Part shown: positions 50,593 through 51,132 of the stretch, piece by piece
How the letters are laid out: every line of letters starts with the position of its first letter
Numbering within the stretch: position 1 is the stretch's first letter
NCBI GenBank assembly: GCA_050257395.1
Contig: JBLMWU010000250.1
Span: 1 to 51,132 of the forward strand
Direction of reading: 5' to 3'
Origin: JAIRTY01 sp050257395
Lineage (GTDB): Bacteria; Actinomycetota; Actinomycetes; Streptosporangiales; Streptosporangiaceae
Length of the DNA stretch: 51,132 bases
Program-made: the position numbers and the translations under genes
Notes under the pieces: model-generated
Told to the model about the DNA's origin: nothing
Databases searched by the model: none
What the model saw: the letters and a program-made list of their open reading frames with translations, nothing else

Positions 50593-51132
50593 ATGAAGCA
50601 AAGACAGACCAGGGCCCTGGTCCTGTCGGGTGGCGGCACCGCCGGAGGCGCGTGGATGGCCGGCTACATCAGCGCGCTGCGCGGACAAGGCGTTGATCTC
50701 GGCGACGCCGACCTGATCATCGGAACATCCGCCGGTGCCCGCACCGCCGCCCAGCTCGCGACCGGAACGCTCAGCGAGGCCGTGCGCAGGTACCGCCACG
50801 GCGGCATCCCGGCGGTGGAGCTGTATGCCACACTCCCGGAGTTCATGGCTGCTTCGATGCGGATCATCGCCGAAGCCCCGGACGAGCAGGAGGCCGCGCG
50901 GCGCGTCGCCAACATGGGTCCGCTCGGCGGCCAGCTCGCGTCAGCCGCCGAGCGCCATCGCTTGATGGCCGCTCTCCTCCCGGCCGCCGACTGGCCCGGG
51001 CAGCGGCTGCTGATCACGGCCGTGGACGCGGAAACCGGGCACCGGGTCGCCTTCGGCGCGGATTCGGGTGCCGGGCTGCTCGAAGCGGTAGCGGCCAGCG
51101 GCGCGCTGCCGGGCATGTTCCCGCTGGTGACG
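50593..51132 (+). CDS. Patatin-like phospholipase, N-terminal part (runs off window)
   Basis: The frame is open from ATG 50593 to the window end (180 residues). LSGGGTAGGAWMAGY is the oxyanion loop and GTSAG (residues 44-48) holds the nucleophile Ser46. The catalytic Asp motif (DGG/DGA) is expected beyond the window. AAGGGA lies upstream of the start. Patatin-like enzymes release fatty acids from lipids; this one has no signal peptide. It is in the same direction as the RibD-C-like gene with a 15-bp gap. Confidence 0.92.
   Translation, partial: MKQRQTRALVLSGGGTAGGAWMAGYISALRGQGVDLGDADLIIGTSAGARTAAQLATGTLSEAVRRYRHGGIPAVELYATLPEFMAASMRIIAEAPDEQEAARRVANMGPLGGQLASAAERHRLMAALLPAADWPGQRLLITAVDAETGHRVAFGADSGAGLLEAVAASGALPGMFPLVT

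Noticed and set aside
1..51132. CRISPR array, prophage, complete IS element or biosynthetic core genes (PKS/NRPS)
   Set aside because: No repeat-spacer pattern, transposase, integrase, capsid or megasynthase domain was found, although a BTAD regulator is present.

Overview
The window is about 51 kb of very GC-rich DNA with strong G/C third positions, many GTG starts and ATGA/GTGA gene overlaps. Its gene content includes a BTAD/AfsR-type regulator, F420-type flavoenzymes, DrrAB-like ABC exporters and several one-component regulators. This points to a soil-type actinobacterium; I cannot name the genus. No rRNA, tRNA, CRISPR array, complete insertion sequence or phage gene was seen.

Layout. 1-7249: a two-component system (histidine kinase cut by the window edge) facing a GT2 / DUF2064 / methyltransferase operon, followed by a GT39 membrane glycosyltransferase and a GT2-GtrA fusion, so this is an envelope glycosylation region. 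7433-11623: small genes (zinc-ribbon hypothetical, MscL with an added zinc ribbon, carboxymuconolactone decarboxylase-like protein), a broken F420 reductase and a BBE-type FAD oxidase. 11761-22911: a 971-residue BTAD/NB-ARC regulator with four TGTC repeats spaced exactly 11 bp in its promoter, an SRPBCC protein, a D-aminoacylase-like amidohydrolase, an AraC regulator divergent from a membrane protein plus hydrolase, an alcohol dehydrogenase-like protein, and a TetR/peroxiredoxin pair with two matching operators. 23049-25851: a rearranged locus where the start of an ABC ATPase is fused in frame to the C-terminal half of a large regulator, with a later frameshift. 25971-29590: MarR, TetR and a DrrAB-like exporter operon.

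30035-40362 is the most coherent block: ten minus-strand genes (Liv-type binding protein, permease, fused permease-ATPase, ATPase, cyclase-family hydrolase, ThDP enzyme, VOC protein, two SDRs, NTF2-like protein) with tight or overlapping junctions, divergent from a MarR regulator. It reads as uptake plus catabolism of an unidentified small molecule and is my best candidate for an undescribed pathway.

41289-51132: a MarR/MBL-hydrolase pair, a quinone-oxidoreductase-like MDR, a VOC protein, a stress/ion module (P-type ATPase, two TrkA-like proteins, divergent UspA), a RibD-C/DHFR-like protein and a patatin cut by the right edge. At least five gene remnants lie in the intergenic gaps (F420 reductase, XRE HTH, FAD monooxygenase, nitronate monooxygenase, ABC ATPase), which suggests repeated gene loss here.
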